Positions 1 through 8,712 of a DNA stretch of 64,000 nucleotides are shown here, piece by piece; position 1 is the stretch's first letter; each line of letters begins with the position of its first letter. The position numbers were made by a program, and so were the translations under genes. Source of the DNA: Thermoproteota archaeon (GTDB lineage: Archaea; Thermoproteota; Korarchaeia; JAOZGF01; JAOZFZ01); the NCBI GenBank assembly GCA_027491945.1, contig JAOZFZ010000001.1, forward strand, positions 1-64,000, given 5' to 3'. The notes under the pieces were generated by a model. That model had not been told where the DNA came from. It saw nothing but the letters and a program-made list of their open reading frames with translations, and did no database searches.

Positions 1-14
1 TGTGAATCTAAGAG

Positions 15-98
15 CGCCGGGGGAGGGATTTGAACCCTCGCGGCCCAAGGGCCACGGGCTTAGCAGGCCCGCCTCCTACCTGACTAGAGCACCCCGGC
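15..98 (-). tRNA. tRNA-Ser(GCT)
   Basis: Class II tRNA on the minus strand. The acceptor GCCGGGG pairs with CCCCGGC and the discriminator is G. The anticodon loop CTGCTAA gives GCT (codons AGC/AGU), followed by a long variable arm and a standard T-arm. It is one of only five tRNAs here without an intron. It lies about 7 nt downstream of the SRP RNA on the same strand, so the two are probably processed from one transcript. Confidence 0.93.
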
Positions 99-105
99 GC
101 TTGCA

Positions 106-420
106 GGGATGGGGATTCCACCGCAGCATACAGCCGAATTAGGCCCTCCTGCGGCTTGGAGCTCGATAGCCCTTCCCCCGAGCGAAGACGTTAGGGGCTA
201 CGGTTGCTCCTTTCCAGGCCTAGCCGATTCACCCCCGCTTAACCGGGTCGCCTTCCCTCCAGAAGGTGGCCCGGTCCCGTCTTCCCCGGAGGGGACTATT
301 TTCACAGCTCCTAAGCCGCCGAGCAGCCTAATACAGCTGCACACCGCGATGGCCTTCGGCCCGCCATATCGAGGGTTTGCGGTTCAGGGGACCCCGAGCC
401 CCCAGGCCTATCCCCACCCT
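106..420 (-). ncRNA. Signal recognition particle (7S) RNA
   Basis: Read on the minus strand, the segment holds the SRP helix 8 signature: the asymmetric loop and GGAAAGGAGCA tetraloop strand at about 205-222 are near-identical to the conserved SRP54-binding core. The ends are complementary (GGGTGGGGAT near 420 against ATCCCCATCCC near 106), closing helix 1 as expected for an archaeal SRP RNA of roughly 310 nt. The RNA scaffolds SRP19 and SRP54 for co-translational targeting. The ends are estimated from the terminal helix to within a few nucleotides. Confidence 0.9.
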
Positions 421-482
421 TTCCGCCTTTTCATCCACATCGCTAGTCAATGTAAGGGCGATGTTAAGCTAAAGTTTAGAGG

Positions 483-1307
483 TTATCCTGTGTTATTAAA
501 ATCTTTGCCGTTTTGCAAGGGCAGGCAGACGTTAACAACAACCCTTTCAAGAAACCTTAGAGCTGTGAATTTCATCCCAAGCCTCTCTCGTTCAACAACT
601 GCAAGAAATTCCCGTATAGACCTCTCTAGCCCATCCTCCGCATTGCCACGGCCGATTAATTGCATAAATTTGGTTAATATGGGAGTTTTGTGGAAATATG
701 TGTAGATTTCATCGTCGGGAACCCTGAGCAGCGGCGCAATGAAGCGTCTTCTACACAGCACAAGCCTTGTTATGGACCACGGGACAGGTGAACTCGTAAA
801 GGCTGAGTAGAGGAAATCGACAAGTAGATCATCAAGTGAAAGTGGCAGAACAATTACATCCCCCTTTATCAGATGGGCATTGTAAAGAGCTTGGTTAAGA
901 ATTACAGCTCGTCTTTCAGATAACTTTTTGGGTAAAACAAATTTAAGCGGCTTAATCTGATATCTGTCATCGATGAATCTCTTTAGAACCTCATGCAGAG
1001 GTGCCTCCAATTGAGGGGAGCTATCATAAATTAGAAGAAACGTTAGTCTGGTGGAGGGAAAGCCTTTCTCTATCTTAGCTAGGAGATAGGTCAACGTTAT
1101 TCCCTTCAGGGAGGGGGTTATAACAGCCAAAAGATGAGATCTCCTATTCAGCAACCTGCACATCCGGATTTCATGTCTAACCCTTTTCTCGATGATTTGT
1201 TTAAAGCAACCACTGCAAACATTGAGACGGGAGTATTTAATGCTGATCTCAGGGGTGCTCCTATGACAAATGGCGCATAAAGGTTCCTCTGGATTCACGT
1301 AACTCAC
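483..1307 (-). CDS. Degenerate PP-loop (TtuA/CTU1-CTU2-like) protein
   Basis: A 274-residue protein with the plan of tRNA thiolation enzymes of the TtuA/Ncs6 group. An N-terminal zinc finger (Cys11, Cys14, Cys31, Cys34) is followed by a helix with the family's usual spacing. A beta strand then leads to the place where the ATP-binding SGGKDS loop should be. Here it reads AVITPSLKGI (about 61-70), so the PP-loop is lost, although the later strand (FLLIYD) and the region corresponding to the RxKPL segment (about 195-215) remain recognisable. This resembles the relation of eukaryotic CTU2/NCS2 (inactive) to CTU1/NCS6 (active). It is probably a non-catalytic partner in tRNA sulfur modification. 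The gene ends about 60 nt before the SRP RNA on the same strand. Confidence 0.6.
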   Translation of the reverse strand: MSYVNPEEPLCAICHRSTPEISIKYSRLNVCSGCFKQIIEKRVRHEIRMCRLLNRRSHLLAVITPSLKGITLTYLLAKIEKGFPSTRLTFLLIYDSSPQLEAPLHEVLKRFIDDRYQIKPLKFVLPKKLSERRAVILNQALYNAHLIKGDVIVLPLSLDDLLVDFLYSAFTSSPVPWSITRLVLCRRRFIAPLLRVPDDEIYTYFHKTPILTKFMQLIGRGNAEDGLERSIREFLAVVERERLGMKFTALRFLERVVVNVCLPLQNGKDFNNTG

Positions 1308-1427
1308 CAGATGTATAAGAGGCTGACAGACTATGATCCGTATATAGCTAACACCTTACCCAGGTGGCATAACACTACACTAATATCTTTTAGTCCACTC
1401 AATCAAGCTGATTGGGGGGAAGGCAGG

Positions 1428-2144
1428 GTGGGAAGGGAAAGGGTTGCAAGGCCAGGTTGGAGCAGAAGGGTGGAGTATAGCAGCAGACAGTGGAAACTCC
1501 TGTTAAAGAAGAGAGAAGTAGCTCTAAAAATACTTGAAGCTCTTCAGGATTATGGAATTATAGGCTGGGTTTATGGCAGCGTGGCAAGAGGGGACGTGAC
1601 ACAGCAAAGTGATGTTGATGTGATAATTCTTGAGGTAATCCCTTCGTTCACCGTTGAGGTGGCTCTCCAAAAGAAGTTTGGGGATTTTTACTCAAGAAAA
1701 ATCGTGCAAGCCACTCCTAACAGCGCTGTGAAGGGTTATGTAGAGTTAAACTCAAATACATGCGTATCGTTCCCGTTAACGAGGCTCTCAGGGAGGGAGT
1801 ATGACTTTTACAGATTCGGTGGGCTGATAGATCTGGATAAGCTAAGAGGTGGGAGTAGGGTTCCAGGTGTAGATAAGAGGTTGGTTATGATTGAGCCAAC
1901 CAGTTTTGGCCACAGGGAGTACTCTATAATTGGAAAGGAAGTAGAGGTCGCCAAAAGATTAGGGGTGAGTATTGATGTTGTTGAGGAAAGGGAGAGAGTG
2001 TTATGCAGAAGGAATAGAATTGGAAGAACCGGTGTCTTCTTGGAGCTAAAGCTTAAGTCTGGAGAGGGATTTGAGAGCAGGCTTAAGCAGGAGGCTGAAC
2101 GAAATCCTATTTTACGGCGGAGACTGCTGAAAAATGGCTGGTGA
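1428..2144 (+). CDS. Predicted nucleotidyltransferase (COG1665-like)
   Basis: A Pol-beta-superfamily nucleotidyltransferase of about 238 residues. The signature GSVARG, then SDVDVII, supplies the GS and the Asp pair that bind metal and NTP (about residues 50-64). A WKLL..KRE..ALKIL segment just upstream is typical of this archaeal family. The frame is open back to an ATG at 1311, but that would leave 3 bp to the divergent gene. The GTG at 1428, preceded by a purine-rich GGGGGAAGG, or the GTG at 1470 is more credible. The 3' end overlaps the next gene by 11 nt, suggesting translational coupling. The substrate is unknown. Confidence 0.6.
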   Translation: MGRERVARPGWSRRVEYSSRQWKLLLKKREVALKILEALQDYGIIGWVYGSVARGDVTQQSDVDVIILEVIPSFTVEVALQKKFGDFYSRKIVQATPNSAVKGYVELNSNTCVSFPLTRLSGREYDFYRFGGLIDLDKLRGGSRVPGVDKRLVMIEPTSFGHREYSIIGKEVEVAKRLGVSIDVVEERERVLCRRNRIGRTGVFLELKLKSGEGFESRLKQEAERNPILRRRLLKNGW

Positions 2145-3165
2145 AATCCGTTTGCAGGGGAAAACGGTGTTCAGGATAGGAGAAGGACAGGAAATACCCC
2201 TTTTTGGTGCATTGCCCTTCGGTGTAATAGACAGAGGAACGAACCTGCTGCAGGTGAGGCCGCAGTCTGGCTGCATGCTGAACTGCATCTTCTGTTCCGT
2301 AGACGAGGGGCCACGCTCAAAAAGCCGAAGAACAGTTTATAGGGTGGAGAGGAGATACCCCATAAGGGCTGTTGAGGATGCGGTTAGGCTAAAAGGGGTT
2401 TCTGATGTGGAAATACATATTGACGCCACTGGGGAACCACTGCTTTATAGCGAAATAGCGAGATTGGTGGGGGAGCTATCAGAAATTGAAGGCGTGAAAG
2501 TTATTTCGATGCAGACTAGAGGGATCCTTTTGACCGAAGAACTCATTGGAGAACTGGAAAGGGCGGGATTATCCCGGATTAATCTCTCAATCGACACTCT
2601 AAGCGAGAAGAAAGCAAAAATAATGGCAGGAACATCTAGTTACAACTTAAATAAGGCGTTAAAGGCTGCCGAAGCGATCAGCAAGAGCGAAATAGACCTT
2701 CTGATAGCCCCAGTGTGGGTACCCTCCATTAACGATGAAGATATGGAGAAGCTGATAACCTATGCCGTTTCAATTGGAGCTGGCCAAAAGTGGCCCCCGC
2801 TCGGCATACAGAAGTACGAGGCACATAAGAAAGGAAGGAAGGTGAAAGGAGTAAGGCCCATGAGCTGGTTCCACTTCTATAGAAAATTGAGGGAAATGGA
2901 GCGTACATATGGGGTGAAGTTGGTCCTCAAGCGGGGAGACTTTGGAATTCATAGGACGCATAACCGTGTGCCAATCATCTTCAGGAAGCTGCAGAAGGTG
3001 AAAGCTGAGCTCGTTGGGCCAGGTTGGATGAGGAATGAGATGCTGGGTGTAGCGAAGGGAAGGGTTATAACCGTGGTTAACTGTGATCGCTTTGAAGTTG
3101 GAGATAAGGTTAGGGTTAGGATACTTGAGAACAAAGACGGCATATATTTAGCAGAACCCATTTGA
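2134..3165 (+). CDS. Radical SAM protein with C-terminal TRAM-like domain (COG2100-like)
   Basis: A 343-residue radical SAM enzyme. The 4Fe-4S ligands lie in GCMLNCIFC (Cys47, Cys51, Cys54; CX3CX2C), followed by a TIM-barrel core including the DATGEPL strand (about 98-104). The last ~60 residues look like a small beta-barrel of TRAM type, often RNA-binding. The family is conserved in archaea and the reaction is not known to me. It overlaps the preceding nucleotidyltransferase by 11 nt, so the two are probably co-expressed. Confidence 0.75.
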   Translation: MAGEIRLQGKTVFRIGEGQEIPLFGALPFGVIDRGTNLLQVRPQSGCMLNCIFCSVDEGPRSKSRRTVYRVERRYPIRAVEDAVRLKGVSDVEIHIDATGEPLLYSEIARLVGELSEIEGVKVISMQTRGILLTEELIGELERAGLSRINLSIDTLSEKKAKIMAGTSSYNLNKALKAAEAISKSEIDLLIAPVWVPSINDEDMEKLITYAVSIGAGQKWPPLGIQKYEAHKKGRKVKGVRPMSWFHFYRKLREMERTYGVKLVLKRGDFGIHRTHNRVPIIFRKLQKVKAELVGPGWMRNEMLGVAKGRVITVVNCDRFEVGDKVRVRILENKDGIYLAEPI

Positions 3166-3176
3166 TCTCAAAAAGA

Positions 3177-4250
3177 TCAGTCTAGCCTGTATCTTAGAAG
3201 CGCTGCTATTCCTCCAAGGCTTTTGAGGTAATTGGCAGCCTCATGTCCTTCAGATATTATTTTTACCGTTCCACCTCTCTCTTCAACCGTTTCTATTAAT
3301 TTATCAAGCCTTTCTCGAATCCCCATTTTTGGAGAGAGAAAAACCCCCTCTAGTATCAGAAGGGTGTCTATGGCCCCATATTTCGCTGCCTGTTCCACAT
3401 GGGCGATTCCGTAAGTTGCTTTTTCACCTCTTGATAGCTCCTCGATCAACTTCTCGATGATTTTAGTCTCTTCTATGACGGAAAGCTTCTTCACAACCTT
3501 GGTTAATGCCCCAGACTTGATGATTTCTTGATAGGCTGATGGTGTGGCTGACGATGCTGAACAGAGCGCTACATTAAAATTAGACGGCAAACTATTTGTT
3601 AGATACCGATGTAGATCTTCTTTCAGGAACCCTGGCCCTGCGACAACTACTGCAGAGATGGAATCCCTCGCTAACATGTCGTTGACCTTCTTGAAAATCT
3701 CAGCAAAAAACCTCTTTTTAGCCTCATCGTGAGACATATCCGATTTGTTATGGGGAATGCCGGAATGAAGGGTTAGTATGTGCTCCACTCTCCGCCCTAT
3801 CAAGCCTATGTTGCACTGATCTCTGTCGATTGCAAGAACTAGAATCTTAGCAGTTAGCCGATTGGATTCCGCTTTTTTTAGCCTTTCCAGTTGGAATCTC
3901 GCCCAATTGTCCTTCTCTATCAGGATAGGTTCGTTAACTGAGATGTTAAGGGTGTGGTGGGAACCCTTTATCCCTAGGTCTCTTGGATCACGGACAACAG
4001 GGCCTCCAACCCTTAGGCTTTTCATATACTCATGATACTCAATGAATTCAACTCTTATGGTTAATGTGGTCGGTACGGCTTTAGACTTTACCCTCATCCC
4101 ATCCTTGCTTTCAAGCTTAACCTTTCTGACTGTTCGAGCTGAAACTAGATCACCCTTCTCAATAATGAAATATAAGTGGTAGAGATCCTCGATTGACTCT
4201 GGAATTAGCTTTGCAACACCTTTACGCTGATTGAAGTAGAGGATCCTCAA
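3177..4250 (-). CDS. pelA: mRNA surveillance protein pelota
   Basis: A 357-residue Pelota/Dom34 homologue. The N-terminal Sm-like domain, central domain and C-terminal L7Ae-like domain match the eRF1-related family without its GGQ motif. With aABCE1/aEF1-alpha partners, pelota rescues ribosomes stalled on mRNA. Translation starts at a TTG with GGTGTT upstream. It is the last gene of a minus-strand run with dnaG and a UPF0292 toprim gene, separated from dnaG by about 20 nt. Confidence 0.93.
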   Translation of the reverse strand: MRILYFNQRKGVAKLIPESIEDLYHLYFIIEKGDLVSARTVRKVKLESKDGMRVKSKAVPTTLTIRVEFIEYHEYMKSLRVGGPVVRDPRDLGIKGSHHTLNISVNEPILIEKDNWARFQLERLKKAESNRLTAKILVLAIDRDQCNIGLIGRRVEHILTLHSGIPHNKSDMSHDEAKKRFFAEIFKKVNDMLARDSISAVVVAGPGFLKEDLHRYLTNSLPSNFNVALCSASSATPSAYQEIIKSGALTKVVKKLSVIEETKIIEKLIEELSRGEKATYGIAHVEQAAKYGAIDTLLILEGVFLSPKMGIRERLDKLIETVEERGGTVKIISEGHEAANYLKSLGGIAALLRYRLD

Positions 4251-4271
4251 GGCAACACCGCTAGAGATTGT

Positions 4272-5474
4272 TCAGGACGGGGGTAGCCCCTTTTCTAGCA
4301 GCTCATCAAACGTGTAAACCTTTAGTGGGTATGGTATTCTCGTTATATCTCCTCTCTTCACGCCCGCAAGCACCTTCACACCGTGTTTAGCAGCTACGTC
4401 GATCAATCGCTGGGTTATTATTCCATCGAACACCATGAAGCGCGGTTTAAGTGTTTCCAGTTGTTTCTCTATTTCTCCTAGGTTCTTAGCCTCAACAGCC
4501 GATTCTCCGAGTATGTCCATACGTTGATCCAGATAATAGACCTTTAATGAACCCACAACCCTTTCCACAAGTTTTTGGAGTTCATATGGCGCTTTTGAAC
4601 GGGCAATCTCCTTTTTCGCTGCGATTTGGGCCTTGACTGGTAGATGACGAGTTTTTTGCTCTAGGTACTGGTCCACAGGAATCCTGCTCTTTAGCGCCGT
4701 CATTATCTCTTTCTCTGTTAGTTCCTCTACAGAACGGCCTGGTGGAGCAAACGCAACGAAGTCTACGTCTGCAACTTGGACGAGTTCTTTGAGTATTAAT
4801 TCCCCTCCTCTATCTCCGTCTAGAAATGCTGTTGTCTGTTTCCTCCTAGATAATTCTTGAACAGACTTTGGGATGCTGGTTCCCTCAACGGCGATGGCAT
4901 TCCTAATTCCATGCTTAAGGAGATTGATGACATCGGCACGCCCCTCTACTATTATTATTTCACTGGACCCTTCAACTTCTGGCCCTGCAGGTAGCTTCTC
5001 CGGCCCATAAGCTTTGACCTCCTTCATTCGTATGGATTGCTCAATCTCCTGAAGGAGGTTCTCTATTTTTGCGGTTTCCCTCTGCTCCCATTCCTCAAGT
5101 ATGCGAATGGCCCTGTTCCTGATGGCATTTCTCTTTTCGCTTCTCACATCAATTATCTCGGAGAGCTGTATTTGAGCTGAGCATGGCCCTATTTTGTCTA
5201 CGGTCTCGACAGCAGCCGCTATTATTGCTGTTTCCACCTTTCCCAGGCTTGATGGTATAGTGATAGTTCCCCTTGTCTTACCGGCTTTAGACTGAAGAGA
5301 CACGTCAATTCGGCCTATCCGCCCTGTGCGCTGAAGCTCCCTTAAATCAAGCTCTCTTCCAAGAAACCCCTCTAACTGACCAAATATGGCACCCACAACG
5401 TCAGATTTCTCAACAACACCATTAACACTCAGGTTCAGCTTGATGACATATTTCACCGTTGAAGGCTCGTTCAT
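4272..5474 (-). CDS. dnaG: Archaeal DnaG primase-like protein
   Basis: A 400-residue archaeal DnaG. The N-terminal domain ends in a GAIFGQ segment. A central toprim domain has the EG pair (about 177-178) and DGDRGG (about 219-224). A helical C-terminal region follows. In other archaea this protein has primase activity and is part of the RNA exosome. The ATG at 5474 is preferred because GGTGGTG lies 5 nt upstream. The start sits inside the end of the UPF0292 toprim gene (53 bp overlap), so two different toprim proteins are translated from overlapping frames of one transcript. Confidence 0.93.
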   Translation of the reverse strand: MNEPSTVKYVIKLNLSVNGVVEKSDVVGAIFGQLEGFLGRELDLRELQRTGRIGRIDVSLQSKAGKTRGTITIPSSLGKVETAIIAAAVETVDKIGPCSAQIQLSEIIDVRSEKRNAIRNRAIRILEEWEQRETAKIENLLQEIEQSIRMKEVKAYGPEKLPAGPEVEGSSEIIIVEGRADVINLLKHGIRNAIAVEGTSIPKSVQELSRRKQTTAFLDGDRGGELILKELVQVADVDFVAFAPPGRSVEELTEKEIMTALKSRIPVDQYLEQKTRHLPVKAQIAAKKEIARSKAPYELQKLVERVVGSLKVYYLDQRMDILGESAVEAKNLGEIEKQLETLKPRFMVFDGIITQRLIDVAAKHGVKVLAGVKRGDITRIPYPLKVYTFDELLEKGLPPS

Positions 5475-5892
5475 TTTCACACCACCCGGAAGTATTGCTG
5501 CTTTTCCTCTTAAGCCAATTAGCCAACCCTTCTATTGTTAGGGGGCCTCTAGCGGCCTTGACTGCCAGTCTAAGCCTTTTTCTAATCGAGTCATGAGTTG
5601 CCGCCATCGGTTGTACAATATCCGAGACTCTTTTTGCTATTTCCTCTCCTTTTCGATCGAAATCAGAGAGTATGATGAAGCGACACCAGCCATAAGCTGA
5701 AATCTTAGCCTGCATAGCAAGATTGAGTAGTTCCCTGAAGGTTAATATGCTGCCATCCCCTATGCCCAGACGTTGAAGTGAAAATTTATCCTTAACACCC
5801 TCAACAACAACGAATAGATGAGGGTCTGATTCAACCTTTACCCTTATCTCCCTTAGAAGGGACATTAGCTTATCTAAAGCATCGGCCTCCAT
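5422..5892 (-). CDS. Small toprim-domain protein, UPF0292 family
   Basis: A 156-residue protein with a compact toprim fold: VVVEGVKDK (Glu31) and LSDFDRKG (Asp77, Asp79). The family is archaeal and often neighbours DnaG. Toprim folds occur in primases, topoisomerases, OLD nucleases and RNase M5-type nucleases. The exact role here is not established. The C-terminal ~18 codons overlap dnaG in another frame. It is first in the operon with dnaG and pelA and is preceded by a leader with a stable hairpin. Confidence 0.8.
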   Translation of the reverse strand: MEADALDKLMSLLREIRVKVESDPHLFVVVEGVKDKFSLQRLGIGDGSILTFRELLNLAMQAKISAYGWCRFIILSDFDRKGEEIAKRVSDIVQPMAATHDSIRKRLRLAVKAARGPLTIEGLANWLKRKSSNTSGWCENERAFNGEICHQAEPEC

Positions 5893-6239
5893 TCAACAAA
5901 CTGCCTCGCTAGTAACTAGACCGGTTGGGCGAGTGGTTGAACAGCCGGTTCTGAGAAGCTGAGTCTGCCCTACTGTGGGAGGTCATCCTCTTCTTTTAAA
6001 TGTTTCCCATTCTGGCCATTTCACTCTCAATGTAGTGCAACATTTATGCCGACAGCTAAGGCCTTCTCTAAGGTTGAAATAGGGTTTTTAGGCAATAAAG
6101 GATGATAATGGTCTTTCTGCGATCGCTTCAATTGTTCTCGCCGGCACATGCGTTTTTAATGCTGGTTTATAACGGAATACCGAGGGGGCATGTAAAGAAA
6201 GCGGGGCAGCTATAGGCGTGTAAAAAGGCGGGGGTTGGA
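5893..6239. other. Divergent intergenic region with a structured leader
   Basis: This is a 347-bp non-coding gap between the minus-strand toprim/dnaG/pelA operon and map. A minus-strand TATA-like element (ACATTTAAAAG on that strand) lies at about 5993-6003. The leader it would produce carries an 8-bp hairpin (5920-5927 with 5942-5949). On the plus strand an AT-rich TTTATAAC at about 6167-6174 may serve map. No tRNA, open frame or box C/D pair was found. Confidence 0.4.
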
Positions 6240-7145
6240 ATGATCACAGCGAGGGAGAAGGAGAAGTACCGAGAGGCTGCACTAATTCTTGAGAAGGTTA
6301 TAAAAAGGGTAAAAGCTAAGATAAGGTCAGGAACTCGCCTCCTAGATTTAGCTGATGGGATAGAGAATGAGATATTTAGGTTAGGCGGTAAACCGGCCTT
6401 TCCTGTCAATATATCCTTAAACTCATGGGCTGCCCACTATAGCCCAGATGTGAGTGATAGAACAGAAATACAATCCTCTGACGTTGTAAAAGTGGATATA
6501 GGAGTTCACATAGATGGTTACATAGTTGACGCAGCTTGGACCTTTGTGTTCAGGAGCGAGTATGAACGGCTTGTTGCGGCGGTTGAAGAAGCCCTAGGCG
6601 CCGTGATCGAGAGGATAAGAGCTGGAGTTAAAACAAATAAACTTGGTGAGGTGATCGAGAAGAGGATAAGATCCTTTGACTTGAACCCTGTTCGAAATCT
6701 TACGGGGCACATGCTAAAGCGCTATAATCTTCATGCTGGAAAGAGCATTCCAAATGTGAAAACTTTAATGTTCCATAGGTTAAAGGCAGGAGAGGTATAT
6801 GCTATAGAACCGTTTGCAACTCTTGGAAAAGGAGTTGTAAAGGAAAAGGGGGTTTACACGATATTTAGAGCTGTAAAGCGCAACCCTCAAACATCTTTGA
6901 ATGAATCTGAGGAGAAAGTTTTTGAGTTTATATGGAGAAGGTACAACAGCCTACCCTTTGCGGGCAGATGGCTCAAGAGGAGATTTGAAGTGAGTATGGT
7001 GGAGATGGCGCTTGAGAGGCTGGTAAGGGCAGGGTGCATCCACCGCTATGGTGTACTGGTGGAGGAAACTGGGGGGCTTGTTTCACAGCAGGAGACAACA
7101 GTGATAGTTAAACGGAATGGTTGTGAAGTGCTTGTGGGCTTATAG
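6240..7145 (+). CDS. map: Methionine aminopeptidase, type II
   Basis: A 301-residue type 2 methionine aminopeptidase, which removes the initiator Met from nascent proteins. The dinuclear metal ligands are visible: Asp86 (VDIGVH), Asp97 (VDAAWT), His157 (TGHM), Glu190 (IEPF) and Glu285 (QQETT). His66 in AAHYSP is the conserved catalytic-site His. The helical insertion of about 60 residues typical of type II is present (about 213-275). The ATG at 6240 follows GGGGGTTGG. It is monocistronic and converges with the next gene. Confidence 0.95.
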   Translation: MITAREKEKYREAALILEKVIKRVKAKIRSGTRLLDLADGIENEIFRLGGKPAFPVNISLNSWAAHYSPDVSDRTEIQSSDVVKVDIGVHIDGYIVDAAWTFVFRSEYERLVAAVEEALGAVIERIRAGVKTNKLGEVIEKRIRSFDLNPVRNLTGHMLKRYNLHAGKSIPNVKTLMFHRLKAGEVYAIEPFATLGKGVVKEKGVYTIFRAVKRNPQTSLNESEEKVFEFIWRRYNSLPFAGRWLKRRFEVSMVEMALERLVRAGCIHRYGVLVEETGGLVSQQETTVIVKRNGCEVLVGL

Positions 7146-7159
7146 GTAGCTTGCCAAGC

Positions 7160-7561
7160 TTATACAAGCCTTTTTGGTTTGGGGGCGGGTTCTAGGTATA
7201 TTAGATCTATGCCCATGTCGCCTGTGCATTTTGGGCACTTTCCGATGATTTTTCCAACGAAGTGACCCGCTTCGAAACTCCTTGTCTCAGTATAGCCGCA
7301 GTTATTGCACCTCAACGTTTCGATGATTTTATCCTCCTTGCGGGGTTGAAGGCGGAGCGGAACAATCTGCGACATGAATATAAGGAGAAACGCTCCCATG
7401 AACAGGAGAAATAATATTTGAGATGATACACCGCCCTCCGCCACCCGATCCGATTGCATAATTGAGATAACAAGCAATGAAAGAAGGAGAAGGATAATCA
7501 GGAGATAAGAAACATTAACGATAAACCTACGGTTTGTTGTTTCAGACATCCTCACTCCCAT
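7160..7561 (-). CDS. Two-TM membrane protein with zinc ribbon
   Basis: About 133 residues. Two hydrophobic segments follow a short polar N-terminus, then a cytosolic zinc ribbon (CNNC and CPKC pairs). The product is unknown. The best start (ATG at 7561) overlaps the stop of the upstream DUF1512 gene, so the two are translationally coupled. A membrane-anchored zinc ribbon beside DUF1512 suggests a shared membrane-associated function, which is inference. Confidence 0.65.
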   Translation of the reverse strand: MGVRMSETTNRRFIVNVSYLLIILLLLSLLVISIMQSDRVAEGGVSSQILFLLFMGAFLLIFMSQIVPLRLQPRKEDKIIETLRCNNCGYTETRSFEAGHFVGKIIGKCPKCTGDMGIDLIYLEPAPKPKRLV

Positions 7562-7562
7562 C

Positions 7563-8669
7563 TTACTGCCCAACCCCCATTGTGTTTCCAACCCCTATGA
7601 CGAGGACAACATCATCAATAGCCGTTTTAGTCCGTATTATATCCTTAATCTTCTCCACAACTTTGTCCGCGGAGAGGGCTATCTCCTTTTTCATTGTTGT
7701 GATAGCGTCAGCTATGGATTGCTTGATTACAATGGCGTCAATTGGGATGTTGTTCCTTCTCATGACCTCCTCGATTTTGTACTTTTCCGGCCCGGGATCC
7801 CCAATGGCCGCGCCTACACCCTCTGCCACCTCACCCGTTTTTTCACCCTCAAGTTTTACGGCTGCATCTACTATTATAGCCCTCTTTATCCTTCTCCTGG
7901 CCCTACTGACAAGCTTTTTAACGGCTTCTCCGGGCTTTCCAACGTTACCACCTGGACCTTTAGCCTTAACAACATATAACTTTCTGTTTTCGAGCTCCCC
8001 ACTGTATACTATGGTGTCTTTAACTATTTCCTCATAGGGGAATCCATGGGCTAACTTAAACGCAACGAGTGCCCCTATGCCATCTCCTATTGGGACACCC
8101 AGGGAAAACGAGTCTAGGGCCTTAAAGTAGCTGCTTGCTATTTCCATTATCTGGGGTAGCTGCATGTGAATTTGCATAACTATTATTGTGCTCTGAGTCC
8201 TTTTTCCAAGCATTAGAAAGTGACGCACCACCCTGTATATGTAGTCTAGGGCTATGCAGGCCTCAAGCATATTTTCGTAGTTATTTCTGCTTATCTCATC
8301 AGCCTTTGGGGCTAAGGCTGAGACATAACTCTCTAACTTACCTTTTCCGGTGTCAAGTAGATACTCGAGTCGTTTTAGGACCCCCGCTGGGTCAAGGTCT
8401 ACAGGAGATATTATAAAGAAGTGAGAAAAGTTTTCTATTTCAGCCAGTGCGTCCTTTTTCTTTTTTCCATGACGAGAAACTGCTTCCGCAAGTTTCTCTT
8501 TGCTCTCGTCGGCGAACATCTTTAACTTCTTAAGCTGCCTTTCTATCTCGTTTATCCAGATGAAGAGTTGAATCTTTTGACCATAAAATGTCATGACCAC
8601 CATGAATATTATGAAAAGAAGGAACGACAGCCATCCTTGGTCTGTATTAACTTGGAGCATTTCGTACAT
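7563..8669 (-). CDS. DUF1512 family conserved archaeal membrane-anchored protein
   Basis: About 368 residues. One N-terminal transmembrane segment (about 15-33) is followed by a long soluble domain with a charged helical region, and then a conserved C-terminal half with an AIGDPGPEKY-type motif and glycine-rich loops. I recognise it as DUF1512, an archaeal family without a known activity. Adjacent TTG and ATG codons are possible starts; ATG is chosen. It lies about 45 nt downstream of the 5S gene on the same strand. Confidence 0.7.
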   Translation of the reverse strand: MYEMLQVNTDQGWLSFLLFIIFMVVMTFYGQKIQLFIWINEIERQLKKLKMFADESKEKLAEAVSRHGKKKKDALAEIENFSHFFIISPVDLDPAGVLKRLEYLLDTGKGKLESYVSALAPKADEISRNNYENMLEACIALDYIYRVVRHFLMLGKRTQSTIIVMQIHMQLPQIMEIASSYFKALDSFSLGVPIGDGIGALVAFKLAHGFPYEEIVKDTIVYSGELENRKLYVVKAKGPGGNVGKPGEAVKKLVSRARRRIKRAIIVDAAVKLEGEKTGEVAEGVGAAIGDPGPEKYKIEEVMRRNNIPIDAIVIKQSIADAITTMKKEIALSADKVVEKIKDIIRTKTAIDDVVLVIGVGNTMGVGQ

Positions 8670-8712
8670 CAACCTGGAAATGTTAACGTCAGTAAAGAGC
8701 GCAGCCTTGAGG

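Noticed and set aside
109..705. 198-codon plus-strand frame at the left end
   Set aside because: It is antisense to the SRP RNA and the end of the PP-loop gene, and its translation is proline/serine-rich without any family resemblance.
7534..8037. 167-codon plus-strand frame opposite DUF1512
   Set aside because: It is a Ser/Pro/Leu-rich shadow of the DUF1512 reading frame on the other strand.
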